Shown: positions 1 through 18,742 of the stretch, in pieces
How the letters are laid out: every line of letters begins with the position of its first letter
Position numbering within the stretch: the stretch's first letter is position 1
From: Synechococcus sp. A15-62
GTDB lineage: Bacteria; Cyanobacteriota; Cyanobacteriia; PCC-6307; Cyanobiaceae
DNA: 64,000 nucleotides
Assembly (NCBI RefSeq): GCF_014280075.1
Contig: NZ_CP047950.1
Span: 1,736,001-1,800,000, forward strand
Reading direction: 5' to 3'
The notes under the pieces: generated by a model
What the model was told of the DNA's origin: nothing
What the model saw: the letters and a program-made list of their open reading frames with translations, nothing else
The model's database searches: none
Made by a program: the position numbers and the translations under genes

Positions 1-24
1 ATGCTACGGGAGCCATTCCAGGGC

Positions 25-150
25 TCAACCCATGGGAGCTGGAGCCAGCATGTCACCGGGAAGCCAGATGCGGGCACTCACAGCGAACAACGCCAGGGCA
101 AACAGAAGAACAATCAGAGCCGGCAGAAGGGTGGAACGAAAAAACGACAC
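25..150 (-). CDS. 41-residue single-pass membrane peptide
   Basis: A short frame begins at GTG (150-148) with a GGAG Shine-Dalgarno seven bases upstream and ends at TGA (27-25). The 41-residue product has a short basic N-terminus (MSFFRST), one hydrophobic helix at about residues 8-26 and a proline-rich tail. It starts 30 bases after the symporter stop on the same strand, so it could be co-transcribed as a small partner subunit. I recognise no family. The ribosome site, helix and spacing favour a real gene, but its function is unknown. Confidence 0.55.
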   Translation of the reverse strand: MSFFRSTLLPALIVLLFALALFAVSARIWLPGDMLAPAPMG

Positions 151-180
151 CGGAACACTCCAATCAAGGCGCCATTCTGC

Positions 181-1935
181 TCAAGAGGGCACGGCAGCGA
201 CACGCCGCCGCAGCTGCCAGATCGAGAGGATCAGCACCGACAGACCAATCCAGCCACTCCACTGTTGATGCAACAGGAAGCCTCCGGTGCCGAGCAGGCC
301 GCCAAACAACACACCACAGGCCAGCACGAAGCGCCGCAGCATGGCGGGCAACGACTCCATCGGCATGACGCCGAAGCGCTGGCGCAGGCGTGACCAACCG
401 GGGCCCGGAGGACGCACCGTCCGCACAAACCGCTCCAAAACAGCGTCCGATTCCGGCGGTGTGCAAAGCATCACCGCCAACCAGACCACAGCGGAAAGGC
501 CGGTGATCACCGCAATGCGAACCCCGTAATCCTCAATCCGAACCAGGGGCACCACCGAGGTGAACACCCCAATAAAGAACCCGCAGAGCATCGCCGACAG
601 CTCCGCCGCGGCGTTCACGCGCCACCAGAACCAGCGCAGCACCAGAACCACACCGGGGCCTGACCCGATCGCGATCACCAGCCGAAACACAGTGCCGATG
701 CTGTCGCTGATCAAAGCGGTGATCACCCCAAGAACGAGCAGCAAAACCGTGGTGAGTTGTCCCACCAGCAACAGCTCCCGCGGACCAGCGGAGGGGCGAA
801 CAAAGCGCTGATAGAGGTCGTGGGTGAGGTAGCTGGCTCCCCAGTTCACCGAAGTGCTCACGGTGCTCATGAACGCCGCCACCAGAGAGATCACCACCAG
901 GCCGAGCGCCACGGGGGGCAGCAGTTGCACGGCCAGGGCGGGATAACCGAGCTCAAGATCAGCGCCGGCCGGCAACAGCACCAGGGCCGCCAACGCGACC
1001 ACGATCCAGAGCCAGCTGCGCACGAGGTAATTCACCACCAGAAACACCCAACCCGCCAGCCGCGCCTGCTGCTCATCGCGGGTGGCCAGCATGCGCTGAA
1101 TGAACTCGCCACCCCCATCACTGCGGCGGAAACTCCACCACTGCACAGCGATGTAGGCCGTGAACATCGGGATGCTGATGCCACTGCCCTGCAACCAGTG
1201 GAAGCCGGAGTTATCCCAGGTCCAGGGCACCAGAGACAGCAGCTCCGGCCGCTGCAGCGCCTGCAGTTGCTCCAACAGCGCTGTCATCCCACCTGCGGCA
1301 TGGAGGGCAGCTGCGGCCACGGCCAGGGCGCCCGCCAACGCCAGCCCGAGCTGGACCAGATCGGTGACCACGACGGCCCAGAGCCCACCGGCCACGGTGT
1401 AACTCATCACAAGCAGGGCCACGACCATTAAGAGCCAGACCGTGTCCGTCAGTCCCAACGCAGCCGGTTGACCCGACACCAGCCCCAGCGCTTCCACCAC
1501 CTTGCGGAGAGCGAGGAAGGCATAGCCGATGCCGATGCAGTTCACAGGCACGGCCAGCAGGAAAGCCTTGATGCCGCGCAACCAAGCTGCCGCCCCGCCG
1601 CCGTAGCGCAGCTCGGTGAAGGCGGCGTCGGTGAGCACACCGCTGCGGCGCCAGAGGGGTGCAAACACAACCGCCATGGCCACGTGGGCCAGACCAAAGC
1701 TCCACCACTCCCAGTTGCCCGCCAGGCCGCGGGCACCCACCAGGCCGGCGACGTAGAGCGGCGTGTCGATGGAGAAGGTCGTGGCCGCCATCGAGGCGCC
1801 GGCCAACCAACCGTTCAGACGACGGCCTGCCACGAAATAATCGTCCTCGCCACTGTTGCGGCGGGCCAGCCACAACCCCAACACCAGGGTGAAAACGAGG
1901 TAAACAGCGAGAAGCAGCCAATCGATCGCTGTCAT
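181..1935 (-). CDS. Sodium:solute symporter family (SSS/SLC5-type) transporter
   Basis: The 584-residue protein is strongly hydrophobic with about a dozen predicted membrane helices. It has the SSS family start: a first helix, then DDYFVAGRRLNGW and a Thr/Ser-rich segment (AATTFSIDTPL) typical of the Na+ site region. It would import an organic solute into the cytoplasm using the sodium gradient. The substrate cannot be read from sequence; sugars, amino acids and osmolytes are all used by the family. Translation starts at ATG 1935-1933. It lies 54 bases downstream of rlmN and is followed by a 41-residue membrane peptide, all on the minus strand. Confidence 0.85.
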   Translation of the reverse strand: MTAIDWLLLAVYLVFTLVLGLWLARRNSGEDDYFVAGRRLNGWLAGASMAATTFSIDTPLYVAGLVGARGLAGNWEWWSFGLAHVAMAVVFAPLWRRSGVLTDAAFTELRYGGGAAAWLRGIKAFLLAVPVNCIGIGYAFLALRKVVEALGLVSGQPAALGLTDTVWLLMVVALLVMSYTVAGGLWAVVVTDLVQLGLALAGALAVAAAALHAAGGMTALLEQLQALQRPELLSLVPWTWDNSGFHWLQGSGISIPMFTAYIAVQWWSFRRSDGGGEFIQRMLATRDEQQARLAGWVFLVVNYLVRSWLWIVVALAALVLLPAGADLELGYPALAVQLLPPVALGLVVISLVAAFMSTVSTSVNWGASYLTHDLYQRFVRPSAGPRELLLVGQLTTVLLLVLGVITALISDSIGTVFRLVIAIGSGPGVVLVLRWFWWRVNAAAELSAMLCGFFIGVFTSVVPLVRIEDYGVRIAVITGLSAVVWLAVMLCTPPESDAVLERFVRTVRPPGPGWSRLRQRFGVMPMESLPAMLRRFVLACGVLFGGLLGTGGFLLHQQWSGWIGLSVLILSIWQLRRRVAAVPS

Positions 1936-1949
1936 GCGCAGACCCTGTT

Positions 1950-1968
1950 CCTCAGCAGTCTGCTGAGG
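1950..1968 (-). other. Perfect 8-bp hairpin between rlmN and the symporter gene
   Basis: CCTCAGCA and TGCTGAGG form an 8-bp stem with a 3-base loop in the 54-base gap after rlmN. No T-tract follows on the minus strand. It may mark the 3' end of the rlmN message or sit in the symporter leader. Only the palindrome is directly seen. Confidence 0.35.
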
Positions 1969-1989
1969 GAAAGTCCGTCAGCCCACCCT

Positions 1990-9279
<7,290 letters not shown>

Positions 9280-9321
9280 TTAAGGAAGAAGGAGCGGGGA
9301 ATCGGTTCGTTCGTTGATCCG

Positions 9322-12300
9322 TCAGTCCTCGTCGTAATCCGCGACGCCGAGGGATTCGTAGGTGGGCCTGCTGGGGGTGCTGCGACGTGGATTCACGTCC
9401 TGCATCAGATCCACTTCCTTGCCTTCGTCGGTGTAGACGGCGATGTCCAGACCCAGGGACTGAAGCTCGCGCATCAGCACCTTGAAGGATTCCGGTGTAC
9501 CCGGGCGGGGGATCGGCTTGCCCTTGACGATGGCGTTGAGGGCCTCGTTGCGGCCCTGCATGTCGTCGGACTTGACCGTGAGCAGTTCCTGCAGGGTGTA
9601 AGCGGCGCCATAGGCCTCGAGGGCCCAAACCTCCATCTCACCCAGACGCTGACCACCTTGCTGTGCCTTACCGCCCAGGGGCTGCTGGGTGACCAGGGAG
9701 TAGGGACCGGTGGAACGGGCGTGAATCTTGTCGTCCACCAGGTGAACCAGCTTGAGGAAGTGGGAGTAACCCACGGCCACGGGCTGGTCGAAGGGCAGAC
9801 CGGTGCGGCCATCCCGCAGCTGCAGCTTGCCGGGATCCTCAGGGTCGTACACCCAACCCTTGCCGGGCTGCTTGGCGGCTTCCTTGAGGAAGGTCTCGAC
9901 GGTCTGCTGGGACTTCTCAGCACCGTGCATCTCATCGAAGGGAACGATGCGCACGCGGCAATCCAGGTTGGACGCCGCCCAACCCATCAGCAGCTCGAAC
10001 ACCTGACCCACATTCATCCGGCTCGGCACACCCAGAGGGTTGAGCACGATGTCGACCGGGGTGCCGTCGGGCAGATAGGGCATGTCCTCCCGGGGAAGGA
10101 TGCGGCTGATGATGCCCTTGTTGCCGTGGCGGCCAGCCATTTTGTCGCCGACCTGGATCTTGCGGCGCTGGGCCACATAAACCCGCACCACCATGTTGGC
10201 GCCGGGGGGCAGCTCATCACCCTGTTCACGGGTGTAGATGCGCACATCAACAACGCGGCCACGCTCGGTGCCGGGCACCCGCAGGGAGTTGTCGCGCACA
10301 TCGCGCGCCTTCTCACCGAAGATCGCGCGCAGCAGCTTCTCTTCCGGCGGCTGATCGGATTCACCCTTGGGTGTCACCTTGCCCACGAGGATGTCGCCGC
10401 TTTCAACGAAAGCACCCACGCGGATGATACCCATCTCGTCGAGGTTGCCCAGGCTTTCCTCAGCGACGTTGGGGATCTCACGGGTGATCTCCTCAGGTCC
10501 GAGCTTGGTCTGACGCGCTTCGATCTCGTACTTCTCAATGTGAACCGAGGTGTAGAGGTCGTCGGTGACCAGACGCTCGCTGACCAGCAGCGCGTCCTCG
10601 TAGTTGTACCCCTCCCAGGGCATGTAAGCGATCAGAACGTTCTGACCCAGGGCGATCTCACCGCCTTCACAGGCGGAGCCATCCGCCATAACCTGACCGA
10701 CGATCACCGGGTCGCCGCAGCGGACGATCGGGCGCTGGTTCAGGCAGGTGTCCTGGTTAGAGCGCTGATACTTCTGCAGGAAGTGGGTGTGATCATTGCC
10801 GTCCTCGTCCTGAACAACGATGGCGTTGGCATCCACATAGGTGACGGTGCCATTCACCCGGGAGATCGGCACCATGCCGGAGTCGCGGGCCACCTGGGTT
10901 TCCAGGCCGGTGCCCACCAGGGCACGCTCGGGACGCAGCAGCGGCACAGCCTGACGCTGCATGTTGGAGCCCATCAGGGCGCGGTTGGCGTCGTCGTGCT
11001 CCAGGAAGGGGATCAGGGACGTTGCCACGGAGATCACCTGCACCGGTGACAGAGCGACGTAGTCAACCTGCTCAGGGGGGACCTTCTCGAAGTCCTGGCG
11101 GTAACGCACGGGAATCAAATCCGCCGAGATCCGGCCGTCGTCCTCGGTGGCCACGTCACCAGGGGCAACGCGCACTTCGTCTTCCCTGTCGGCAGACAGG
11201 TAGATCGGATCGCCGTCCTTGAGAACGACACCGTTCTCCACCTTCCAGAATGGCGTTTCGATGAAGCCGTACTCATTGACCCGGGCGTGGGTGGCCAGGG
11301 AGTTGATCAGACCGGCGTTGGGACCTTCCGGCGTCTCAATCGGGCAGAGACGGCCGTAGTGGGAGGGGTGAATATCGCGGACGGCGAAGCCGGCACGTTC
11401 ACGGGTGAGACCGCCGGGTCCAAGGGCCGAGATGCGGCGCTTGTGGGTGAGCTCAGCCAGAGGGTTGGTCTGGTCCATGAACTGGCTCAGCTGGCTGGAG
11501 CCGAAGAACTCCTTGATCGCCGCCACCAGGGGCTTCGGGTTCACCAACTGGGCTGGGGTCAGCGAGTCGGTTTCGCCGACGGTCATCCGTTCCTTGATGA
11601 TCCGCTCAAGGCGGTTCAGACCCACACGAACCTGGTTCTGCAGGAGTTCACCCACAGAACGCACGCGGCGGTTGCCGAGGTGGTCGATGTCGTCGAGGCT
11701 GGCGCCACCGACATCCAGTTCCAGGTTGATCAGGTAATCGAGGGTGGAGAGCACGTCCTCATGGGTGAGGGTGCGCACCGTGTCGGGGATGGTGAGCCGC
11801 AGCTTCTTGTTGATCTTGTATCGGCCGACCCGACCGAGGTCGTAACGCTTGGGATCGAAGAAACGGGTCTGCAACAGCTGCTGACCACCACTCACTGAGG
11901 GGGGTTCACCCGGACGCAGCTTCTTATAAAGCTCAAGCAGCGCCTGGTCTTCCGAGCTGATGCCTTCGTCATTCGCGGCATCAATCGACTTCTTGTAGAA
12001 CTCGGGGTGACGCAGCTTGTCGAGCACGTCGTTGTCGGAGAGACCCATGGCCCGCATGAGCACGTGCGCGTTGATCTTGCGGGTCTTGTCCACACGAACG
12101 TGGAGCAAGTCGTTCTTATCCGTCTCAAACTTCAGCCAGGCCCCCCGGTTGGGGATGACGCTGGCGTTGTAAGTACGACGGCCGTTCTTGTCCATTTCAT
12201 CCTTGAAATAGACACCGGGGCTGCGCACGATCTGGTTCACGATCACGCGCTCAGCGCCGTTGATGATGAACGTGCCGCGCTCGGTCATCAAAGGCAGTTC

Positions 12301-12615
12301 GCCGATGAAGACCTCCTGCTCCTTGATCTCACCGGTCTCCTTGTTGACCAGGCGGCAGGTCACATACATCTGCGACGCGAAGGTCGCATCACGGCGCTTG
12401 GCCTCTTCCACATCGTGGCGGGGGCGCTTCAGGCGGTACTCGCTACCGATGAAGTGCAGCTCCAGCTTGCCGGTGTAATCCGTGATCGGAGAGAAGCTTT
12501 CCAGCTCCTCGATCAGGCCTTGATCCAAAAACCACTTAAAGCTGGCCCGCTGCACCTCCACCAGATCGGGGAGGTAGGTGGCGGTCTTGGCGACCTGAAT
12601 CGCGCTGCTGCTCAT
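9322..12615 (-). CDS. rpoB: RNA polymerase subunit beta
   Basis: RpoB forms the other half of the catalytic cleft. Conserved blocks seen include the rifampicin-region segment ([20 protein letters not shown]), [17 protein letters not shown] and [18 protein letters not shown] chose ATG 12615-12613 ([10 protein letters not shown]), giving 1097 residues. The open frame extends 31 codons further upstream with non-conserved sequence that I read as leader. It is the first polymerase gene of rpoB-rpoC1-rpoC2-hli-rlmN. Confidence 0.98.
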   Translation of the reverse strand: MSSSAIQVAKTATYLPDLVEVQRASFKWFLDQGLIEELESFSPITDYTGKLELHFIGSEYRLKRPRHDVEEAKRRDATFASQMYVTCRLVNKETGEIKEQEVFIGELPLMTERGTFIINGAERVIVNQIVRSPGVYFKDEMDKNGRRTYNASVIPNRGAWLKFETDKNDLLHVRVDKTRKINAHVLMRAMGLSDNDVLDKLRHPEFYKKSIDAANDEGISSEDQALLELYKKLRPGEPPSVSGGQQLLQTRFFDPKRYDLGRVGRYKINKKLRLTIPDTVRTLTHEDVLSTLDYLINLELDVGGASLDDIDHLGNRRVRSVGELLQNQVRVGLNRLERIIKERMTVGETDSLTPAQLVNPKPLVAAIKEFFGSSQLSQFMDQTNPLAELTHKRRISALGPGGLTRERAGFAVRDIHPSHYGRLCPIETPEGPNAGLINSLATHARVNEYGFIETPFWKVENGVVLKDGDPIYLSADREDEVRVAPGDVATEDDGRISADLIPVRYRQDFEKVPPEQVDYVALSPVQVISVATSLIPFLEHDDANRALMGSNMQRQAVPLLRPERALVGTGLETQVARDSGMVPISRVNGTVTYVDANAIVVQDEDGNDHTHFLQKYQRSNQDTCLNQRPIVRCGDPVIVGQVMADGSACEGGEIALGQNVLIAYMPWEGYNYEDALLVSERLVTDDLYTSVHIEKYEIEARQTKLGPEEITREIPNVAEESLGNLDEMGIIRVGAFVESGDILVGKVTPKGESDQPPEEKLLRAIFGEKARDVRDNSLRVPGTERGRVVDVRIYTREQGDELPPGANMVVRVYVAQRRKIQVGDKMAGRHGNKGIISRILPREDMPYLPDGTPVDIVLNPLGVPSRMNVGQVFELLMGWAASNLDCRVRIVPFDEMHGAEKSQQTVETFLKEAAKQPGKGWVYDPEDPGKLQLRDGRTGLPFDQPVAVGYSHFLKLVHLVDDKIHARSTGPYSLVTQQPLGGKAQQGGQRLGEMEVWALEAYGAAYTLQELLTVKSDDMQGRNEALNAIVKGKPIPRPGTPESFKVLMRELQSLGLDIAVYTDEGKEVDLMQDVNPRRSTPSRPTYESLGVADYDED

Positions 12616-12906
12616 GCGGGGACCGGCAGAGAGGACGAAGGGACTTGGGGAGGACTGGATTGGCGGCAAAAGCTCACCCGACAGGACGATTCGACAGGAC
12701 AGCGGCACCGACGGTTTCCAGGACGGAACCGACAGCGCCGCTGCTGCTGTTCAGAAATCGCGGGTCAGATCAGCTGACGACGACAAGTGCACCGGAAGGA
12801 AATGGACGCTTCAGGCACCACACACAAAAAACACAAGAGGGATTCCTGCGCATGGCCAGGCCAATACAACATCTTACATATGGGCTCGACACCCTTGGAA
12901 CTCCGG
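12616..12906 (-). promoter_or_regulatory. rpoB 5' leader / likely promoter region
   Basis: This 291-base gap between tatD and rpoB holds no supported gene. It contains a run of T and TG repeats in minus-strand sense and a TATGTAAGAT block near 12870-12880 that could serve as an extended -10, without a clear -35. The spacing suggests rpoB has its own promoter here rather than relying only on read-through from tatD. No ribosomal-protein-type leader structure was recognised. Confidence 0.35.
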
Positions 12907-13695
12907 TTAAGGAAGTCCGAACAAACGCCGGGCGTTGGCGGTGCTGCTGCAGGCCACGCTGTCGAGATCCACGCCGCGCAGCTCAGCCACCCGCGTGGCA
13001 ACGGAGGCCACGAAGGCCGGCTCGTTGCGCTTGCCCCGGCGGGGCACAGGGGCCAGGAAAGGGCAATCGGTTTCCACCAGGAAACGATCCTCAGGCACCT
13101 GACGAGCGCAGTCGTGGGTGGGCTCCGCCTTAGGGAAGGTGACGGTGCCACTGAAGCTGATGTAAAAGCCGAGTTCCAGGAACTGGTGCATTTCATCGGG
13201 GGTGCCGCCCCAGCAATGCATCACCCCTCCAGGGCAACGGCCCTGCGCCTTGCGGGACCGCAGTTCCTCCAGCATCGGCTCAGCGGCATCCCGGCAGTGA
13301 ATGATCACCGGCAGGTTCAGCTCCACTGCCAGGTCCAATTGAGGGCGCAGCACAGCAAGCTGCTCCTCGAGATTCTTATCTCGGAAGAGATCGAGTCCGA
13401 GTTCACCGATGGCGACCACCCGATCGTCCTCCAAGGCCGCCCGGCGCAGCACAGCCACCGTGTCATCCCGCCAATGCTCGGTGTCCAGTGGATGGACACC
13501 GACGGAATAGCGCATCTCCGGGAACCGATCAGCTAAAGCGCGGATCGCCGGAATTTCGGAAGGTTCGACGCAGGCATGCAGCAGAGCACCGACCCCAGCC
13601 TCACGCCAGCGTGAGGCCACCTCATCGAGGTCGTCGTCAAAGTTGCGGAAGACGATGTGACAGTGGCTGTCAATCAACGTCGGGGTGGGGGACAC
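12907..13695 (-). CDS. tatD: TatD family metal-dependent DNase
   Basis: The 262-residue protein has the TatD amidohydrolase-like fold signature: an N-terminal IDSHCHI metal site, then the internal GELGLDLFRD segment, VIIHCRDAAEP, CWGGTPDE and a C-terminal VETDCPFLAP. These are the ligands of a two-metal TIM-barrel nuclease, with 3'-5' exonuclease activity reported for family members. I chose GTG 13695-13693 (MSPTPTLIDSHCH). It sits between rpsT and rpoB on the same strand. A strong hairpin lies just upstream of the start codon. Confidence 0.9.
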   Translation of the reverse strand: MSPTPTLIDSHCHIVFRNFDDDLDEVASRWREAGVGALLHACVEPSEIPAIRALADRFPEMRYSVGVHPLDTEHWRDDTVAVLRRAALEDDRVVAIGELGLDLFRDKNLEEQLAVLRPQLDLAVELNLPVIIHCRDAAEPMLEELRSRKAQGRCPGGVMHCWGGTPDEMHQFLELGFYISFSGTVTFPKAEPTHDCARQVPEDRFLVETDCPFLAPVPRRGKRNEPAFVASVATRVAELRGVDLDSVACSSTANARRLFGLP

Positions 13696-13699
13696 AGCT

Positions 13700-13722
13700 G
13701 GGCCGAAACGCGCTTTCGGCCC
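13700..13722 (-). terminator. 9-bp GC-rich hairpin between rpsT and tatD
   Basis: GGGCCGAAA and TTTCGGCCC make a perfect 9-bp stem with a 5-base loop. It lies 21 bases after the rpsT stop and 4 bases before the tatD GTG. No T-tract follows on the minus strand. It is either a terminator or processing site for rpsT, or a structure limiting tatD translation. Confidence 0.5.
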
Positions 13723-13743
13723 ATTCTGCCGGTTGAAACCGAC

Positions 13744-14112
<369 letters not shown>

Positions 14113-14142
14113 CTAATTTGACAGCACTCTCCCACTGTTCCT

Positions 14143-15456
14143 TTGTCTGTGAGCCAGCCGGCCGTTGCTCCCCTTCGCATCGTGCGGGATCTGGACCGGG
14201 CCCAGACGGAGCTGAAACGGTTGTCGAGCCGCACCACACAAACCCAGCAGGGTGAAGCCCGTGAGCGGGTTGAAGCCATTCTCGCAGCGGTGCGCGACCG
14301 CGGTGATGCCGCCATTGCCGACTTCACCAAACGGTTCGACGGCTTCCGGCCCGAACCGATGGCGGTGTCCCCCGAGGCCCTCGAACAGGCCTGGACGTCG
14401 CTGCCGACCAACCTGCGGGATGCCCTTGAGCTGGCCCACCGCCGCATCACCGACTTCCACCAACGCCAACGTCCCGCCGATCTGGCGGTGACGGGCCCCC
14501 ACGGCGAACAACTTGGGCGGCGCTGGCGGCCGGTGGAGCGTGCTGGTCTCTACGTACCCGGTGGACGTGCGGCTTACCCCAGCACCGTGCTGATGAATGC
14601 GGTGCCGGCCCGGGTCGCCGGCGTCAAAGACGTGGTGATCTGTTCCCCCGCCGGACGGGATGGTGCGGTGAACCCAGTGGTGCTGGCAGCGGCCCACCTG
14701 GCCGGCGTGAAAACGGTGTTCCGCCTTGGAGGAGCCCAGGCTGTGGCCGCCATGGCCTATGGAAGCGAGAGCGTTCCCAAGGTGGACGTGATCAGTGGCC
14801 CCGGGAATCTTTATGTGACCCTGGCAAAACAGGCGGTGTACGGCCAGGTGGCCATTGATTCCCTGGCGGGACCGAGCGAAGTGCTGGTGATCGCAGACCA
14901 CTCCGCCAAGCCCGATCAGGTGGCAGCGGATCTGTTGGCGCAGGCGGAGCACGACCCCCTGGCGGCGGCGGTACTGATCACCACGGACCCTGCCTTGGCC
15001 GACGGAATCAACGCCGCAGTGGCCGAACAGCTGGCCGATCACCCCCGCCAGGAGATCTGCGAAGCCGCTCTGCGGGACTGGGGGCTGGTGGTGGTCTGCG
15101 ACGACCTTGAAAGCTGTGCCCGCCTCAGCGACAGCTTCGCCCCCGAACACCTGGAGCTGCTGGTGGAGCGGCCTGAGCCCCTGGCTGATCGCATTCAGAA
15201 CGCCGGAGCCATTTTCCTGGGCCCCTGGTCTCCAGAAGCCGTGGGGGATTACCTGGCGGGCCCGAACCACACATTGCCCACCTGTGGAGCCGCGCGCTTC
15301 AGCGGGGCCCTGAGCGTTGAGACCTTCATGCGCCACACCTCGCTGATCGGTTTCAACCGGGCTGCATTGGAAGCAACGGGTTCAGCTGTGCAGGAGCTGG
15401 CCACCAGTGAAGGCCTGCACAGCCACGCTGAATCGGTGCGGCGGCGCCTCAGCTGA
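14143..15456 (+). CDS. hisD: Histidinol dehydrogenase
   Basis: HisD catalyses the last two steps of histidine synthesis, oxidising L-histidinol to histidine with 2 NAD+. The 437-residue protein has the family glycine-rich segment [16 protein letters not shown], the [12 protein letters not shown] region and the catalytic pair Glu335-His336 in FAPEHLEL. The first in-frame start is TTG 14143; GTG 14149 is an alternative. The 3' end overlaps the convergent rpiA gene by 8 bases, so the messages are antisense at their ends. Confidence 0.96.
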   Translation: MSVSQPAVAPLRIVRDLDRAQTELKRLSSRTTQTQQGEARERVEAILAAVRDRGDAAIADFTKRFDGFRPEPMAVSPEALEQAWTSLPTNLRDALELAHRRITDFHQRQRPADLAVTGPHGEQLGRRWRPVERAGLYVPGGRAAYPSTVLMNAVPARVAGVKDVVICSPAGRDGAVNPVVLAAAHLAGVKTVFRLGGAQAVAAMAYGSESVPKVDVISGPGNLYVTLAKQAVYGQVAIDSLAGPSEVLVIADHSAKPDQVAADLLAQAEHDPLAAAVLITTDPALADGINAAVAEQLADHPRQEICEAALRDWGLVVVCDDLESCARLSDSFAPEHLELLVERPEPLADRIQNAGAIFLGPWSPEAVGDYLAGPNHTLPTCGAARFSGALSVETFMRHTSLIGFNRAALEATGSAVQELATSEGLHSHAESVRRRLS

Positions 15457-16168
15457 GGCGCTTCTCCAGGCTGCGGACACCCGCCACACCATCGGTGATC
15501 TCGCCGACCAACACCTCATCGGTGATGTTGACGAACAGGCCGTTCTCCAGCACACCGGGGATGTTGTTGATCGTCTGCTCCAGGGCCACTGGATCACTAA
15601 TGCCGCCTTCAAGTTTGGCGTCCAGCACCAGGTTGCCCTGATCGGTGACCACAGGGCCGGCCTTGCGCTGGGCCATGCGCAGCTCAGCGCTGCCCCCGAG
15701 AACTTCCAGCTGCTGCTTCACCTGGCGCCAGGCCCCGGGCAGCACTTCCACCGGCAGCAGAAAACCGAGGTTGAGACGGTCCACCAGTTTGGTGGAGTCC
15801 ACCACCACCACAAAACGATCCGCCCGTGCCGCCACGAGTTTTTCCTGCACGTGGCATGCGCCACCACCCTTGATCAATTGGAAGCCAGGGTCGACTTCGT
15901 CGGCACCATCGATGGCCAGATCAATCCGACTGACGGCGTTGAGGCTGAGCAGGGGGATGTTGAGCTCGGCAGCCAGCACTTCTCCTTGGAAAGAGGTGGT
16001 GACACCGACGATGTCTTTGAGTTCTCCGCTGGCGAGCTTGGCCCCCAGGCCCTGAATCATCAGGGCGGCGGTGGAGCCAGATCCCAGGCCCAGCACCATG
16101 CCGTCCTTGATCTGTTCCACGGCGGCATCCGCAACCGCCTGCTTCATTTGGGTCTGTAGATCAGCCAT
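15449..16168 (-). CDS. rpiA: Ribose-5-phosphate isomerase A
   Basis: RpiA interconverts ribose-5-phosphate and ribulose-5-phosphate in the Calvin cycle and pentose phosphate pathway. The 239-residue protein shows the family blocks [12 protein letters not shown] (phosphate loop), [25 protein letters not shown] (catalytic Asp/Lys region) and [11 protein letters not shown]. It is monocistronic here, tail to tail with hisD (8-base overlap). Confidence 0.96.
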   Translation of the reverse strand: MADLQTQMKQAVADAAVEQIKDGMVLGLGSGSTAALMIQGLGAKLASGELKDIVGVTTSFQGEVLAAELNIPLLSLNAVSRIDLAIDGADEVDPGFQLIKGGGACHVQEKLVAARADRFVVVVDSTKLVDRLNLGFLLPVEVLPGAWRQVKQQLEVLGGSAELRMAQRKAGPVVTDQGNLVLDAKLEGGISDPVALEQTINNIPGVLENGLFVNITDEVLVGEITDGVAGVRSLEKRLS

Positions 16169-16206
16169 CAGGTCACGTCCTTAGGGCGCGACCGTAGCAA
16201 GGGGTT

Positions 16207-17382
<1,176 letters not shown>

Positions 17383-17454
17383 TCACAACGCCCTTTGCGA
17401 TGCGCGGACAACTCTGAAAATCCCAGCTAGCAAATCAGCAAACGCAGTTTTCGC

Positions 17455-18300
17455 ATGCGTGCACTTCTGGCTCCAGCGGCAGCTCAGCTGGCCCGGTTGC
17501 CCTAACCCCTCAAGCCTCTGCCGAGAGCACAACGCTCAAGGCGGTGATCTTCGAGGAGGTCAAGCCGCTGTATCAAAAAACAGATGCCGGCTACGAAGGC
17601 CTCGGGGTTGATGTTCTTGAACAGATCCGGATTCAAGCGAAGCGCCGCAAGGTGGACTACCGGGTGGCGAAGTCGGTGAATGACGGCATCGGCGCCGTGA
17701 TCACCGGCAGAGCCGACATCGCCTGTGGCGTTGCCTTCACCTGGGGCCGCTCCAGCCAGGTGAGCTACAGCCTTCCCTTCGGCGTTGGTGGCACCCGTCT
17801 GCTGATGGCCCGCGACACCACTATTGATGGAACCCCGGCCTCCCTGGAGGGCCAAACCATCGGTGTGGTGAAGGACACCGCCTCCGCCAAGGTGCTGAAG
17901 AGCGTGGTGCCCGGCGCCACGCTCTTCAGCATCCCCAAGGAAGCGTTGGATGCCTTCTACACGGGCGACGTTTCGATTCTTGGGGGAGGAACGCTGTGGC
18001 TGGCCGCCAACCAGCCGGATCGACAAGACGGCGCTGCTGCCCTTCCGTCCCTACGGCCGCTCCGGCATCAGCTGCATCATCAATCAAAACAACGGCAAAC
18101 TGCTCTCCTCCACCAACATCGCGTTGGGCCAGATGATGCAGGCCTACATGGATGGTGATGCGGGAACGCGCCGCATGATCAACCGTTGGATCGGCCCCGG
18201 CAGCGATGTGGGCCTGAGCCAGGACGTGATCCGCTCCCTTTATGGCCTGATCCTCAGCATCACAGCAGAAATCAACACCCCTGCGACACCGGGCATCTGA
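17455..18300 (+). pseudogene. grrP: GrrP-like periplasmic substrate-binding protein, two frameshifts
   Basis: The frames join into one type-3 solute-binding protein of about 281 codons. Frame 1 gives a signal-peptide start at ATG 17455 (MRALLAPAAAQLARLP) that meets TAA at 17503. Frame 0 then supplies the end of the signal peptide (LTPQASA) and the mature protein (AVIFEEVKPLY) to about 18010. The C-terminal part (TALLPFRPYGRSGISC) is back in frame 1 to TGA 18300. One C missing in the CCC run near 17500 and one extra C in AACCAG near 18010 would explain both shifts. The family is the orphan binding protein found beside grrA/grrM. These are either real lesions or sequence errors; the net length change is zero. 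Confidence 0.8.
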
Positions 18301-18340
18301 CACCTCATTAATTGCATTTTTCCTCTATCAATCAACAGCC

Positions 18341-18742
18341 ATGAAGCGTTCTCTTATTGCTTTTCAAGCACTGCTGGCCTCCAGCGCCGTGCTCTGCCAA
18401 ACCGCCGAAGCCAGCTCCACCTACATCGCTCCCGAGCAGCTGACCGGCCAGACCAAAGCCAACAGCATCGAAGCTCGGATTGAAGCCGTGCGGACCACTG
18501 ACTGGGGCAGCCTGCTTCAGGATCCTGAGATCGAAGGTGAGCTTGTTGCCAAGAGCAAGTGGGGCAACGGCAAGGGCAAGAAATTCGGCAACAGCCGCGG
18601 CAAAGGCAAATGGGGCAACGGAAAGAGCGGCAACAAGTGGGGCAATAGCCGCAACACCTGGGGCAATGGCAATTACTACGGCGGTTGGCGCAACGGTGGT
18701 GGCGGCTGGGGCAACGGCGGCGGCGGATTCGTCAACTGGTGA
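18341..18742 (+). CDS. grrA: GrrA-type Gly-rich RiPP precursor (radical SAM-modified, cyclophane class)
   Basis: The 133-residue precursor has a Sec-type signal at residues 1-24 (MKRSLIAFQALLASSAVLCQ), a leader with SIEARIEAVR at 42-51, and a basic Gly/Asn-rich core from 71. The core holds eight aromatic-X-Asn triplets: WGN74, FGN82, WGN91, WGN100, WGN107, WRN116, WGN123 and FVN130. GrrM-class enzymes are known to form three-residue cyclophanes between such an aromatic ring and the third residue. The stop overlaps the grrM GTG start by 4 bases, indicating coupled translation. The product would be exported after modification. Confidence 0.9.
   Translation: MKRSLIAFQALLASSAVLCQTAEASSTYIAPEQLTGQTKANSIEARIEAVRTTDWGSLLQDPEIEGELVAKSKWGNGKGKKFGNSRGKGKWGNGKSGNKWGNSRNTWGNGNYYGGWRNGGGGWGNGGGGFVNW

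Noticed and set aside
9658..11049. A 463-codon plus-strand open frame across rpoB
   Set aside because: Antisense shadow of rpoB with no recognisable motif.
14118..14146. TTGACA with a 17-base spacer as a hisD promoter
   Set aside because: The -10 position (CTTTGT) is poor and would overlap the start codon.
14113..15336. A 407-codon minus-strand open frame across hisD
   Set aside because: Shadow of hisD; no family motif and unusual His/Gln content.
18685..18738. A longer GrrM N-terminus starting within grrA
   Set aside because: It would translate the grrA core in another frame (Arg/Trp-rich). The GTG overlapping the grrA stop is a better start.
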